37,416 nucleotides of DNA from the NCBI GenBank assembly GCA_964620425.1, contig CAZUGV010000016.1:1-37416 (forward strand), read 5' to 3'. The notes beneath the pieces are model-generated. The model did no database searches. It was not told the DNA's origin and was given only the letters and a program-made list of their open reading frames with translations. This document shows, in pieces, positions 7,445 to 15,810 of the stretch. This stretch comes from DASXUG01 sp964620425. GTDB lineage: Bacteria > Pseudomonadota > Gammaproteobacteria > Burkholderiales > Methylophilaceae. Both the position numbers and the translations under genes were made by a program. Each line of letters opens with the position of its first letter. Positions within the stretch are counted from its first letter, which is position 1.

Positions 7445-8149
7445 TCATTGGCTTGGTAAATCAAATAAAATAAGCTCTGAATCTTGCTGGGCTAATAATT
7501 CACACTTTTCTAATACTTCTATCGTTGCGGCATCACCTGCTGATAGCGTTACTCCATCTAATAAGACTAAACCTTTAGCGACTTGTAAATAAGCGCAGCG
7601 GTGAGGCTTTAACATAATTGGCAAAGCATTATCTTTACCCAACAAGCTGGCATAAACCAGAGCATCTTGATGTATTTTAATTGATTGATCGTGACCATCA
7701 GGTGACACAATTAAGCGCCATTTGTTTGTTTTTTCTACGTTGGTGAAATGCTTTTCTTCATAACTTGGCGTTAAGTCATTTTGATCAGGTAATATCCAAA
7801 TTTGCAATAAATGAACGGGGTTTAGCGGTGATGCGTTAAACTCACTATGGCGTACTCCTGTTCCAGCCGTCATACGCTGTACATCCCCAACACTAATCAC
7901 AGAGCCATTGCCCATGCTATCTTGATGACGTAATTCACCAGAAAGGATATAGGTAATAATCTCCATATCCCGATGTGGATGCATGCCAAAACCAGTACCT
8001 GCCGCCACGACATCTTCATTTATCACGCGTAATGCTGAGTATCCCATATGCGCTGGGTCAAAATACTCCGCAAATGAAAATGAGTGATAACTATCTAACC
8101 AGCCATGATTAGCATGGCCGCGATCTTGTGATTTTCTAATCTTTATCAT
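7445..8149 (-). CDS. Pirin family protein (YhhW-like bicupin)
   Basis: A 234-residue cupin protein. The metal-binding cupin motif is clear: HPHRDMEIITYILSGE, then HQDSMG and GDVQRMTAGTGVRHSE. Proteins of the YhhW type bind a transition metal and can act as quercetin dioxygenases in vitro, but their true role is mostly unknown. The length fits the YhhW subgroup. It is the first gene of the minus-strand redox unit and is divergent from the LysR regulator gene; the shared region holds a 14-bp palindrome. Start ATG at 8149. Confidence 0.92.
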   Translation of the reverse strand: MIKIRKSQDRGHANHGWLDSYHSFSFAEYFDPAHMGYSALRVINEDVVAAGTGFGMHPHRDMEIITYILSGELRHQDSMGNGSVISVGDVQRMTAGTGVRHSEFNASPLNPVHLLQIWILPDQNDLTPSYEEKHFTNVEKTNKWRLIVSPDGHDQSIKIHQDALVYASLLGKDNALPIMLKPHRCAYLQVAKGLVLLDGVTLSAGDAATIEVLEKCELLAQQDSELILFDLPSQ

Positions 8150-8176
8150 ATGCTTTTATTCAAACTCATTGAATTA

Positions 8177-8190
8177 TAATATGCATATTA
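8177..8190. promoter_or_regulatory. 14-bp palindrome, candidate LysR operator
   Basis: TAATATGCATATTA is a perfect palindrome in the gap between the divergent pirin and LysR genes, 28 bp before the pirin start. AT-rich dyads of about this size in this position are typical LysR-type regulator sites. Confidence 0.5.
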
Positions 8191-8259
8191 GTTAATGGTG
8201 TAATATATTCATAGCAAATAATTTTGCTGGATTCATTCAAAAAAATTGATAAAGATACT

Positions 8260-9171
8260 ATGAGCCTGAAGCTATCCATTGAAGCATTAGAAGTCATCGA
8301 CGCTATTGCGCGCAAAGGTAGCTTTGCTGCGGCTGCCGAGTCATTATTTCGCGTGCCATCTGCCCTCACCTACACGATTAAAAAATTAGAAGAAGATCTA
8401 GGCGTTCAATTATTTGATCGCACTGGCCATCGAGCTAATCTTACCGAAGCGGGAATCGAGTTGCTAAAAGAAGGCCGTCATCTATTGGAAGCAACCCAAT
8501 CCCTTGAATCTCGGGTAAAGCGCATTGCTACAGGGGTAGAAACAGATATTGGTATTGCCATTTCAGACTTGTTTAACCTAAATGCTGTGCTTATCATATT
8601 GGATGAGTTTTATCAGCAAAACTTTGGCACTCGCGTCAAAATCTCACGCGAAGTGTTTGGCGGCAGTTGGGATGCTCTGCTGTCAGGGCGCGCTGATATT
8701 TCGATTGGTGCACCTGGAGACCCTCCATCCGGCGGTGATTTATCAACTAAACTTCTTGGGCATTTGGAATTTGTATTTGCCGTTTCACCTCAACACCCAC
8801 TGGCTAAGTTACCAGAACCATTGTCTAATCAGGACATTATTCAGTATCGCTCAGTTGCCGCCGCAGATAGCTCCCGTAACCTACCACCACGCACTTCAGG
8901 TATATTGTCGGGTCAAGACGTGCTGACTGTTCCAGATATACGATCAAAATTTGATGCACAGATATTAGGATTAGGTGTTGGCTACCTACCCCAAAAGCTT
9001 GCTGAAGAGCATGCTAGTCAGGGGAAGCTCATCATAAAGCAGGTGGCAGAACCTAAAACCATTTCACCAACTTTTCTTGCTTGGCGTAATATACGAAAAA
9101 ATAGTATGGGGAAATCACAGCAATGGTTACTAAAACGTTTTGAGCAATTAACACTAGCACAACTTCTCTAA
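8260..9171 (+). CDS. LysR family transcriptional regulator
   Basis: A 303-residue regulator with an N-terminal winged helix-turn-helix (about 1-62: SLKLSIEALEVIDAIARKGS, then AAAAESLF and SALTYTIKKLEEDLGVQLFD) and a C-terminal periplasmic-binding-like effector domain (about 88-295). I chose ATG at 8260 over the in-frame TTG at 8224 because family members begin just before the helix-turn-helix and total about 300 residues. It is divergent from the pirin-OYE-nitroreductase unit, which it probably controls in response to an electrophile or redox ligand; this is inference from gene order. Confidence 0.93.
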   Translation: MSLKLSIEALEVIDAIARKGSFAAAAESLFRVPSALTYTIKKLEEDLGVQLFDRTGHRANLTEAGIELLKEGRHLLEATQSLESRVKRIATGVETDIGIAISDLFNLNAVLIILDEFYQQNFGTRVKISREVFGGSWDALLSGRADISIGAPGDPPSGGDLSTKLLGHLEFVFAVSPQHPLAKLPEPLSNQDIIQYRSVAAADSSRNLPPRTSGILSGQDVLTVPDIRSKFDAQILGLGVGYLPQKLAEEHASQGKLIIKQVAEPKTISPTFLAWRNIRKNSMGKSQQWLLKRFEQLTLAQLL

Positions 9172-9222
9172 TCTAAACGATTGGATAAGCATAAAAATTT
9201 CATCTAAAAACTGAGGATAGTC

Positions 9223-9711
9223 ATGTCGCAAGAACAGCTCCCCGAAGAGTTTGAACCACTCAATCAACTTGCTATAAAAGCCATGCTTTGGCTCAATGGT
9301 ATTGCCCATATTATTATTGGTCTAGCCTTAGCCATTGCTGTACTCATGTTTACATGGCTATTTTTTATCGATGTGAAAGATGCTGCTAACTCGCATAATC
9401 TGATTCACGGCTTTCTGCATGCACTTGGCACACTCATGTTGCTATGGTCAATTTCTGCACTTATTTCAGCCGAAATACGCTATTTGCGCGGACACAAATT
9501 ACTGGTGGAAACCTTTATTGAAGTGGTCTTGGTCATGTTTCTACGTAAATTAATTGTCATGCCTGTTCAAGAAGCGGATCCAACTTATTTGGAGTTGGGT
9601 ATATGGCTGGTGGGCTCTTTGGCGCTTGGCTTACTTTATATTATGATGCGCTGGGTTGATAGAAACCAAAGCTACTCATCTAAACACTACAGCTACAAAA
9701 ACAATGCCTGA
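9223..9711 (+). CDS. PsiE-like phosphate-starvation-inducible membrane protein
   Basis: A 162-residue inner-membrane protein with about four transmembrane helices (about 26-50, 62-85, 95-113, 122-145) and the PsiE-family pattern of charged residues around EIRYLRGHKL. PsiE proteins are induced by phosphate starvation in E. coli, and their biochemical function is unknown. It begins 51 bp after the LysR gene, and its stop codon overlaps the tadA start by 8 bp, so the two are probably co-transcribed. Confidence 0.75.
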   Translation: MSQEQLPEEFEPLNQLAIKAMLWLNGIAHIIIGLALAIAVLMFTWLFFIDVKDAANSHNLIHGFLHALGTLMLLWSISALISAEIRYLRGHKLLVETFIEVVLVMFLRKLIVMPVQEADPTYLELGIWLVGSLALGLLYIMMRWVDRNQSYSSKHYSYKNNA

Positions 9712-10156
9712 CATAGACTTTATGCAACACGCTTTAGCGCTAGCCAGGCAGGCCGCCGTAAATAACGAAGTGCCCGTCGGTGCTATTGTAGTCAGAAATG
9801 GTGAAATTATAGGCAAAGGTTGCAATTCCCCCATCACACTTAATGACCCTAGCGCACACGCTGAAATACTTGCTCTGCGTGATGCGGCTAAAAATATTGG
9901 CAATTATCGCCTTGTAGATTGCACGCTATACGTTACCTTAGAGCCTTGCGCCATGTGTAGTGGTGCTATTCAACATGCACGTATTGCTCGACTCGTTTAT
10001 GGTGCGAACGATTATAAAACGGGCGCGTGTGGCAGCGTCATCAACCTTATGAACGAACCCAAACTCAATCACCACACGCAATTAGAAAGCGGAGTATTAG
10101 CCGCAGAATGTGGCTCGATGCTCACAAATTTTTTTTCCGAAAAACGCAGAAAATAA
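9704..10156 (+). CDS. tadA: tRNA-specific adenosine deaminase TadA
   Basis: A 150-residue zinc deaminase that converts A34 to inosine in tRNA-Arg(ACG). The zinc and catalytic residues are visible: H52-A-E54, with E54 as proton shuttle, and P81-C82-A-M-C85. The NEVPVGAIVV N-terminal strand is typical. I chose ATG at 9704 because family members begin close to this point; an upstream in-frame ATG at 9656 would add 16 residues inside the PsiE-like gene. The gene overlaps the preceding stop by 8 bp. Confidence 0.95.
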   Translation: MPDIDFMQHALALARQAAVNNEVPVGAIVVRNGEIIGKGCNSPITLNDPSAHAEILALRDAAKNIGNYRLVDCTLYVTLEPCAMCSGAIQHARIARLVYGANDYKTGACGSVINLMNEPKLNHHTQLESGVLAAECGSMLTNFFSEKRRK

Positions 10157-10213
10157 AGTTTAGTCGCAGTTTTATTTTTCATGACCGTCAACCACCACAA
10201 CCACACCTGTTAA

Positions 10214-10234
10214 TTTCAGCCAGATTGGCTGAAA
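10214..10234. other. 9-bp perfect hairpin downstream of tadA
   Basis: TTTCAGCCA, a three-base loop, then TGGCTGAAA. It lies about 60 bp after the tadA stop. No U-run follows on either strand, so it may be a Rho-associated or RNA-stabilising hairpin rather than a classical terminator. Confidence 0.4.
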
Positions 10235-10317
10235 ACAACCACCATATAGTAAGCTTCAGTTAAATATTAGGCAACATAAATGTTATATAATTCAATAATT
10301 TAACATTTACTTACAAC

Positions 10318-10333
10318 TGGCATGAACCCTGCT
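10318..10333 (+). promoter_or_regulatory. Sigma-54-like -24/-12 promoter before the TonB receptor
   Basis: TGGCATGAACCCTGCT has the GG-N10-GC arrangement of sigma-54 promoters and differs from TGGCAC-N5-TTGCT at two conserved positions. It lies 52 bp before the receptor start codon and would place transcription start near 10344. Confidence 0.4.
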
Positions 10334-10345
10334 GGCTACAACCAA

Positions 10346-10364
10346 AATAATGATAATAAGTGTT
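10346..10364 (+). promoter_or_regulatory. Fur-box-like site before the TonB receptor
   Basis: By eye 14 of 19 positions match the E. coli Fur consensus, including an unbroken run of 11 (positions 2-12, ATAATGATAAT). It lies 20 bp upstream of the receptor start, over the expected transcription start. Iron control is a reasonable inference for a TonB-dependent receptor. Confidence 0.45.
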
Positions 10365-10384
10365 ACGCGATCTGGGGATGGTAG

Positions 10385-13090
10385 ATGTTAAGAGTTAAAG
10401 AGTTGCTCAACTACAAGTTGAGTCATATGATATTTGCTACAGTATTACAAGTGACTGCAAATTCTGCAGTTGTAGCGGAGCCTATAGTTTTAACTGAGGC
10501 TGGGACGAATAACGCAGTAAAGTCGCAAGAAAATCCCAAAACACAAGAAAATCAAAGTACGCCTGCAAACAACGTCACGAACGATGAGATTAAATCAGCT
10601 CCATCAGTTCAAAACACTCAAAAACAAACGGCAACCTCCTCATCGAGCGACACCATTAAAACCGAAGGTGTTGAAGTTAAGGCAAAAAAATTCCGTGTGA
10701 TTACTCCTTTGCCAGGATTATCCATTGACCGCGGCACATCGACGACCAATATACAAAGTGCAACAGGTAAAGAAATTGCAGAATCTAAAGCAATAAACGT
10801 TACTGAGTTTATGAATAGTGAGTTGCAATCTGTGAGCGTCAATGACTACGCCGGCAACCCATTTCAACAAGATTTAAATTTTCGCGGCTTTACCGCCTCA
10901 CCCTCCATTGGTACACCGCAAGGTATATCCGTTTACTTAGATGGCGTCAGAGTCAATGAAGCATTCGGTGATGTGGTCAATTGGAATCTAATTCCCATGA
11001 ACGCCATTCAAAGTCTTGATTTAATTTCTGGCACAAACCCCTTATTTGGATTAAATACATTAGGTGGCGCACTAGCAATTCGCACAAAAAATGGTTTTAC
11101 AGATCACTATTTAAGGGCGCAAATGTTTGGTGGTGCTTGGGGACGTCAGCAAGTACAAGTGTCAAATGGTTATAATAATGGAACCATCGGCTTTTTTTCT
11201 GCTTACAACCATTTTGAAGAGGACGGGTGGCGCAAGAGCTCTCCGAGCGGTTTAAGGCAACTATTTAATGTGGCGACAATGCGCCTTGGCCGCGCAGAGA
11301 TCAACTTAAGTGCATTGAATATTGATTCTGAATTAGTGGGCAACGGCTTATTACCAATTGAGACAGCCGCAATTCCCAGTTTACGAGATTCCGTTTACAC
11401 AGCACCAGATTCTGCCAAAAGCAATTTGCGGCACTACAATCTCAATATACGTTGGGATGTAACAGACAACGCCAGCATATCCTTACTCGCCTACCGTCGT
11501 TATTTGGATCAAAATGCCGTAGGCGCGGAGGTATATGGCAACCCAGCGGGTCGGTATGGCACTGATCCTGCCATGAACGGGGTTTTTGATGTATCAAGTC
11601 TAAGCCAAGAAAATATGGGGGGTGCCATTCAATTATCAATGGATTTAGACAAACATCAAATCAGTGCAGGCATCACTTATGATGCAAACAGAGTTAAGTT
11701 TCAACAAACGCAACAATTAGGTTTAATTGATGAAAACCATGTCTTACGCTACGTCACTCCAGATTACGATACAACCTTCTTCGATGTACCAAATTCAGCA
11801 TTAGACCCAGTGGTTCGTAACAACTTGAGAGGTGGTTCGCATACCTCAAGTTTATTTGCTACTGACACATGGTCCCCAACCGACAACCTACACATCACAT
11901 ATGGCGCCAGATTTAACTGGACCAACGTGACAAACTTCCTGCGCGCAGATCGCGGCGCGGATCTTAATAATTTGCAGGGAGTCAACTTAAAAAGTACCAG
12001 TCTGGAATGTAAAAGCACTACCAACCCTGGCGCACGGTGGATATGTTCAGAAGGGGATTACAATTACTTTAGTTTTAATCCCGCACTTGGAGTGGCATGG
12101 GAGGCAAAAGAAGATTTAACCGTTTACAGCAATATCAGCCGTGGTTCGCGCGCGCCCACTGTCATTGAGTTAGGTTGCGCACTTGACCCTGAAAAAGACA
12201 AAACCCCTGGCAGCACAAACTACCAGTCTGGATGCTCAATCCCAACGGCATTGACTTCTGACCCATATCTTAAACAAGTGAGGTCTACCGCATATGAAGC
12301 TGGATTACGTGGCTCAAATTACGGCTTTGATTGGAATGTTGGGGCATTCCGTACTGAATTAAAAGATGATATTTTATTTGTGCCATTGGGGACAAAAAAT
12401 CGTGGAGTGTTTGATAACTTTGGCCAAACTTTACGCCAAGGCATTGAAATGGGGATGAAAGGCACCTTTGGCAAAAGTACCTTAAGCCTAAATTACACTT
12501 GGATGCGCGCAACATTTGAATCACCCGCAATAGTAATTAATGAATCACACAGCGCTAATACCGCCCCAACCACTTTGCAGGCATTTGTGACGATTGAAAA
12601 AGGCGATCAACTGCCCGGCATGCCCAACCATATTTTTCAGGCAAACTGGAAATATCAATTCTCGGATCGTTTTGATACCTCGCTTGGCATGATTGCACAT
12701 TCATCTGCATTTGTGCGCGGGAATGAAAGTAATGATTACGCAGCGAGGCCAGCGACGAATGACGCGAGTACTGGCGTAGACCGCGACCCCTACGACTATG
12801 TTGGAATAGGCAAGACATCTGGTTATGCAGTGCTCAACTTACGCGCCAACTATAAGTTTGATCATGGGATTACCGCATTTCTCAAAGTCGATAATTTATT
12901 AGATAAAGACTATGCCACCGCTGGTGTGTTGGGTAGAAACCAGTTCACTGCAAATGGAGTTTATCAGGAAGATGGTGCGGCTTGGACTAACACAACATTT
13001 ATTGGATTAGGCGCGCCAAGAGCATTGTGGGTTGGTTTAAATTTTGATCTAGGCTGGAATAAATTCAACAAAAAAGAAAAATCCAAATAG
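10385..13090 (+). CDS. TonB-dependent outer-membrane receptor
   Basis: A 901-residue outer-membrane transporter. There is an N-terminal signal sequence (about 1-31, ending SAVVA), then a Gln/Asn/Thr-rich linker (about 35-95). The plug domain (about 100-235) shows LNFRGFTASPSIGTPQGISV and LFGLNTLGGALAIRTKNG. A 22-strand-type barrel fills the remainder, ending near LWVGLNFDLGW with a short Lys-rich tail. Two cysteine pairs sit in predicted extracellular loops (near 535-550 and 600-620). Such receptors import iron chelates, vitamin B12 or other scarce nutrients with TonB/ExbBD energy; the ligand cannot be read here. A Fur-like site precedes it, suggesting a metal chelate. Lanthanide receptors of methylotrophs share the fold, but I see nothing specific. 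Confidence 0.93.
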   Translation: MLRVKELLNYKLSHMIFATVLQVTANSAVVAEPIVLTEAGTNNAVKSQENPKTQENQSTPANNVTNDEIKSAPSVQNTQKQTATSSSSDTIKTEGVEVKAKKFRVITPLPGLSIDRGTSTTNIQSATGKEIAESKAINVTEFMNSELQSVSVNDYAGNPFQQDLNFRGFTASPSIGTPQGISVYLDGVRVNEAFGDVVNWNLIPMNAIQSLDLISGTNPLFGLNTLGGALAIRTKNGFTDHYLRAQMFGGAWGRQQVQVSNGYNNGTIGFFSAYNHFEEDGWRKSSPSGLRQLFNVATMRLGRAEINLSALNIDSELVGNGLLPIETAAIPSLRDSVYTAPDSAKSNLRHYNLNIRWDVTDNASISLLAYRRYLDQNAVGAEVYGNPAGRYGTDPAMNGVFDVSSLSQENMGGAIQLSMDLDKHQISAGITYDANRVKFQQTQQLGLIDENHVLRYVTPDYDTTFFDVPNSALDPVVRNNLRGGSHTSSLFATDTWSPTDNLHITYGARFNWTNVTNFLRADRGADLNNLQGVNLKSTSLECKSTTNPGARWICSEGDYNYFSFNPALGVAWEAKEDLTVYSNISRGSRAPTVIELGCALDPEKDKTPGSTNYQSGCSIPTALTSDPYLKQVRSTAYEAGLRGSNYGFDWNVGAFRTELKDDILFVPLGTKNRGVFDNFGQTLRQGIEMGMKGTFGKSTLSLNYTWMRATFESPAIVINESHSANTAPTTLQAFVTIEKGDQLPGMPNHIFQANWKYQFSDRFDTSLGMIAHSSAFVRGNESNDYAARPATNDASTGVDRDPYDYVGIGKTSGYAVLNLRANYKFDHGITAFLKVDNLLDKDYATAGVLGRNQFTANGVYQEDGAAWTNTTFIGLGAPRALWVGLNFDLGWNKFNKKEKSK

Positions 13091-13719
13091 CGTCTAGAAA
13101 AAACAAGCTGGTTATTAACAACCAATTTGGGTTTTTTAACAACCACTAGGCTAATTTGTTGTTTGTTTACTACGGTGCGAGAAACCAATAGCTAGGTATA
13201 TCAACCCATAAAAACAGTTTGTAACGAATTGTTTCATATGCAATTTTAATCAAATGAATATTCTTGATATCCATATTCGCCATAGACTGGTACTAAAATT
13301 AATGTCGGCACAGAGTTTGCTGGATTACATATAGTTGTAATCTCAGGGATTTATTTAGTAATACTAGCAGTTTGAGATGTGATGAATTTTTTGTACGTTG
13401 CAAATTGCCTTAATTAGTTGTTATTTAATTAGTTTTCACTTTAAAGCACTGCAAGTAAATAACTGTAGCTTGAGTTCGCTATGGTCATTAACTACAGTGT
13501 TTTTGAGTGCAAACTGATGTGAAAATCGTGTTTGTACTTCTTAAGATATGGTAAATATTTAAACTTTAAACTATATCTAGCAAACCCCGAAAAGTGCTTA
13601 GAATCAGTTTTTTTGTATGTATTTTTAGCAAAATAGCTAGTATCTAATCGCTTATATAACTATAAAAGATGTAAAAAATTTAACTTAACTCTTTAACTTA
13701 ATACACGATAGGAAATAAA
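13091..13719. other. 629-bp AT-rich leader region before the PEP-CTERM gene
   Basis: No gene is supported here. Just after the receptor stop are short inverted and direct repeats of GGTT-TTAACAACC type and a T-run (about 13105-13140) that may terminate transcription. A sigma-54-like site lies at 13306-13321. The roughly 390 bp from there to the start codon at 13720 is AT-rich with no reading frame I trust, which would make a long 5' leader. AGGAAA precedes the ATG. Confidence 0.5.
13306..13321 (+). promoter_or_regulatory. Sigma-54 (RpoN)-type -24/-12 promoter candidate
   Basis: CGGCACAGAGTTTGCT matches TGGCAC-N5-TTGCT at all conserved positions except the first, with exact GG-N10-GC spacing. 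PEP-CTERM genes in exosortase-bearing bacteria are commonly controlled by the PrsK/PrsR two-component system with RpoN, which fits the gene downstream. The distance to its start codon (about 400 bp) is unusually long. Confidence 0.5.
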
Positions 13720-14535
13720 ATGAAAAGCAATATCATCAAACAAGCAGTTTTATCTGCATTATTTACAATGACTTTCGCTAGCGCTCACGCTGGTGACTTT
13801 ACAAATGTTCCATTTACTACCCCAGATGCAACCGTTGTAGAAGGTGCCACAAATACAGCAGCTGACCCACTTTTTATCTCATCAACATCAACATGGGTGG
13901 CAGGTTTTGAAAACTTAGTTGCGCAAACTATTAACTACACAACCACATCTGGTGGTAGCTACACATTATCATTACTAGACTTCAATGAGAACGACGACTT
14001 TTTATTAGAAGGTGAAGAGTTGGGCGATATCTACGACATGGTATACCGCGACTCTAGAGATAATAAACTCGTATTTGGTACACGTGTTATTTTGGATGAA
14101 GTTGAAGAGTCTGAATTAAACTTTATTAGCCGTGCAGGTTTCACGGGCTTTGAAACTGATGTGGCTTGGACATTCAGCGGTGATAATGACTTGCGTATGT
14201 ACAACGCTGCTCGCACCTCTAGCGAAGATTTAGATGGCCCATTTGCCGGCGATGAAGATGTTGTAAGAATGCAAGCGGATATTAGCTTTGAAGAGGGTAA
14301 TCCATTCTCAGGTTTATATCTCATTAAAACAAACGCACAGTACTACACATTTGCTGCGGATTCAATTGGTTACGTTCAAGCAGGCGAAGAAGGTCAAGAA
14401 GAGTCTGATGGTAGTTTAAGTGGCTTTAGAGCATCTGCTACCCCAGTACCTGAAACTGACACATACGCTATGTTGCTTGCTGGTCTAGGCATCATGGGCG
14501 CTATGGTAAATCGTAGAAAAAAATTTGTAGCTTAA
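13720..14535 (+). CDS. PEP-CTERM sorting domain protein
   Basis: A 271-residue exported protein. It has a signal peptide (about 1-24, cleavage after ASAHA), an acidic beta-rich body, and a C-terminal tripartite sorting tail (243-271): VPETDTYA, a hydrophobic helix AMLLAGLGIMGAMV, then NRRKK. This is the PEP-CTERM signal cut by exosortase XrtA, leading to surface or EPS-associated release. The body is acidic, with a FNENDDFLLEGEELGD stretch (about 88-103) that might bind cations. It is paralogous to the next gene (shared KLVFG, GFTGF, AWTF, DLRMY and GYxQAGEEGQ blocks). Function beyond export is unknown. XrtA-type accessory genes lie at 29.6-33 kb, consistent with a working system. Confidence 0.9.
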   Translation: MKSNIIKQAVLSALFTMTFASAHAGDFTNVPFTTPDATVVEGATNTAADPLFISSTSTWVAGFENLVAQTINYTTTSGGSYTLSLLDFNENDDFLLEGEELGDIYDMVYRDSRDNKLVFGTRVILDEVEESELNFISRAGFTGFETDVAWTFSGDNDLRMYNAARTSSEDLDGPFAGDEDVVRMQADISFEEGNPFSGLYLIKTNAQYYTFAADSIGYVQAGEEGQEESDGSLSGFRASATPVPETDTYAMLLAGLGIMGAMVNRRKKFVA

Positions 14536-14602
14536 GTAATTTTGAGTTTAACTTAAGCTAACTTTTCGCAAGCCAAAATGCTAGCGTTATTAGTTTGATG
14601 TT

Positions 14603-14645
14603 TTAGAGTAAAGGCTACCTTATATTAAGGTAGCCTTTACTCTAA
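14603..14645. terminator. 20-bp stem hairpin terminator
   Basis: A perfect 20-bp stem (14603-14622 with 14626-14645) around a three-base loop, 68 bp after the PEP-CTERM stop. A moderately T-rich stretch follows. It should separate transcription of the two paralogous exported-protein genes. Confidence 0.75.
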
Positions 14646-14814
14646 CTTTGTTTGTAATTTTAAATTAGAACTTAAGTAACTTGTTTTAATTAGCGCATGA
14701 ATTTAGTCAAAGGAAAATTCACAAGAAATTAAAAATGTGTATCGAGTGATTATAGATTGGGGTTAAGTAATACTTTATCTAAGCATTTTTACTTAAATTT
14801 TGGGAGATTTTAAT

Positions 14815-15702
14815 ATGAAATTAGGGAAGCTAGTACTAACAACGATGCTTGCTGCAGTTAGTGCAACTGCTTACGCAGGCAATTTTGTCACTTTAACAAA
14901 TGGTGATGGAGTCAGTGTGTCACAGGTTAATGGTGGCCTGAAACAAGGTCGCCAAAACCAAGCCGCAGACCAATTGTATATAGAATCGACAGGACAAACA
15001 TTTTTAACTGGCTACAGTAACACCACAATGTGGAGTGCGGGCGGTACTGGTGATGTTGTGCCAACTTCTATCACCTACCGAGCATTCTCTGGAACTACCA
15101 CTGTAAATACTGGCACTTTAACTTTATTGGACTGGCGCAGAACAGACAATCTCGTTTTACTGCCTGGAATCTCGCAGTTAAGCGTGTATGATTTTGTGTA
15201 TCGTGATAGTTTTGATAATAAATTGGTATTTGGCTCACGTTGGATCAACAGAACAGACAATAACCAAGAGGTTAACTTCACTTATCGCTATGGCTTTACT
15301 GGGTTTACAGCAGCAGCAGCTTGGACTTTTGTAACCAACTCAGATTTACGTATGTATCAAGCAGGTAAAACCAATAGTTTCAGCTTTGCAACTTCTACCA
15401 GTACTCTATTGCCGTATAACGCGGATGCAATTCGCATGCAGGGAGACTATAGCGTTACTGAAGGGAATCCATGGAGCTCATTGAATTTAATCAAAACGGA
15501 TGCAAAAGCTTATACATTAAATGACACTGGTATTGGTTACTGGCAAGCGGGTGAAGAAGGACAGGCAGTATTAGGTTATAAAATTGCGGGATTTGTACCG
15601 ACTAATGATGATGGTGATGTACCCATACCAACTTGGGTTTTGTTGCTGATGACTGCGACTTTATTTGCAATCAAGTTTAAAAACGAAAAACGTTTTAGCT
15701 GA
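14815..15702 (+). CDS. Exported paralogue of the PEP-CTERM protein with divergent tail
   Basis: A 295-residue exported protein. I chose ATG at 14815 because a canonical signal peptide begins there (MKLGKLVLTTMLAAVSATAYA) and GGGAG lies eight bases upstream; an in-frame TTG at 14800 adds five residues. The body is homologous to the preceding protein (KLVFGSRW, YGFTGFTAAAAWTF, SDLRMYQAGKT, GYWQAGEEGQ). The C-terminal tail (269-295) reads VPIPTW, a hydrophobic stretch, then KFKNEKR: the architecture of a sorting tail but without the PEP motif. It may use a variant sorting enzyme or stay membrane anchored. The ligand and function of this paralogous family are unknown to me. Confidence 0.85.
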   Translation: MKLGKLVLTTMLAAVSATAYAGNFVTLTNGDGVSVSQVNGGLKQGRQNQAADQLYIESTGQTFLTGYSNTTMWSAGGTGDVVPTSITYRAFSGTTTVNTGTLTLLDWRRTDNLVLLPGISQLSVYDFVYRDSFDNKLVFGSRWINRTDNNQEVNFTYRYGFTGFTAAAAWTFVTNSDLRMYQAGKTNSFSFATSTSTLLPYNADAIRMQGDYSVTEGNPWSSLNLIKTDAKAYTLNDTGIGYWQAGEEGQAVLGYKIAGFVPTNDDGDVPIPTWVLLLMTATLFAIKFKNEKRFS

Positions 15703-15724
15703 TAAAAAATTAGGATAAATCACC

Positions 15725-15760
15725 CAATAAAAAAACCAGCCTAGGCTGGTTTTTTTATTG
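15725..15760. terminator. Bidirectional Rho-independent terminator
   Basis: A perfect 17-bp stem (15725-15741 with 15744-15760) around a TA centre: A-rich, then ACCAGCC/GGCTGGT, then T-rich. It works in both directions and serves the convergent ends of the exported-protein gene and the BI-1 family gene. Confidence 0.92.
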
Positions 15761-15810
15761 CAACTTAATATGTTAAAACTTAATCACGATTGCGTTAATC
15801 ATACATAACC

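Noticed and set aside
10214..10234. Rho-independent terminator after tadA
   Set aside because: The hairpin is perfect but no U-run follows on either strand.
10385..13090. Lanthanide (LutH-type) receptor assignment
   Set aside because: The plug resembles many TonB receptors and no methanol dehydrogenase or lanthanide genes are nearby; the ligand is left open.
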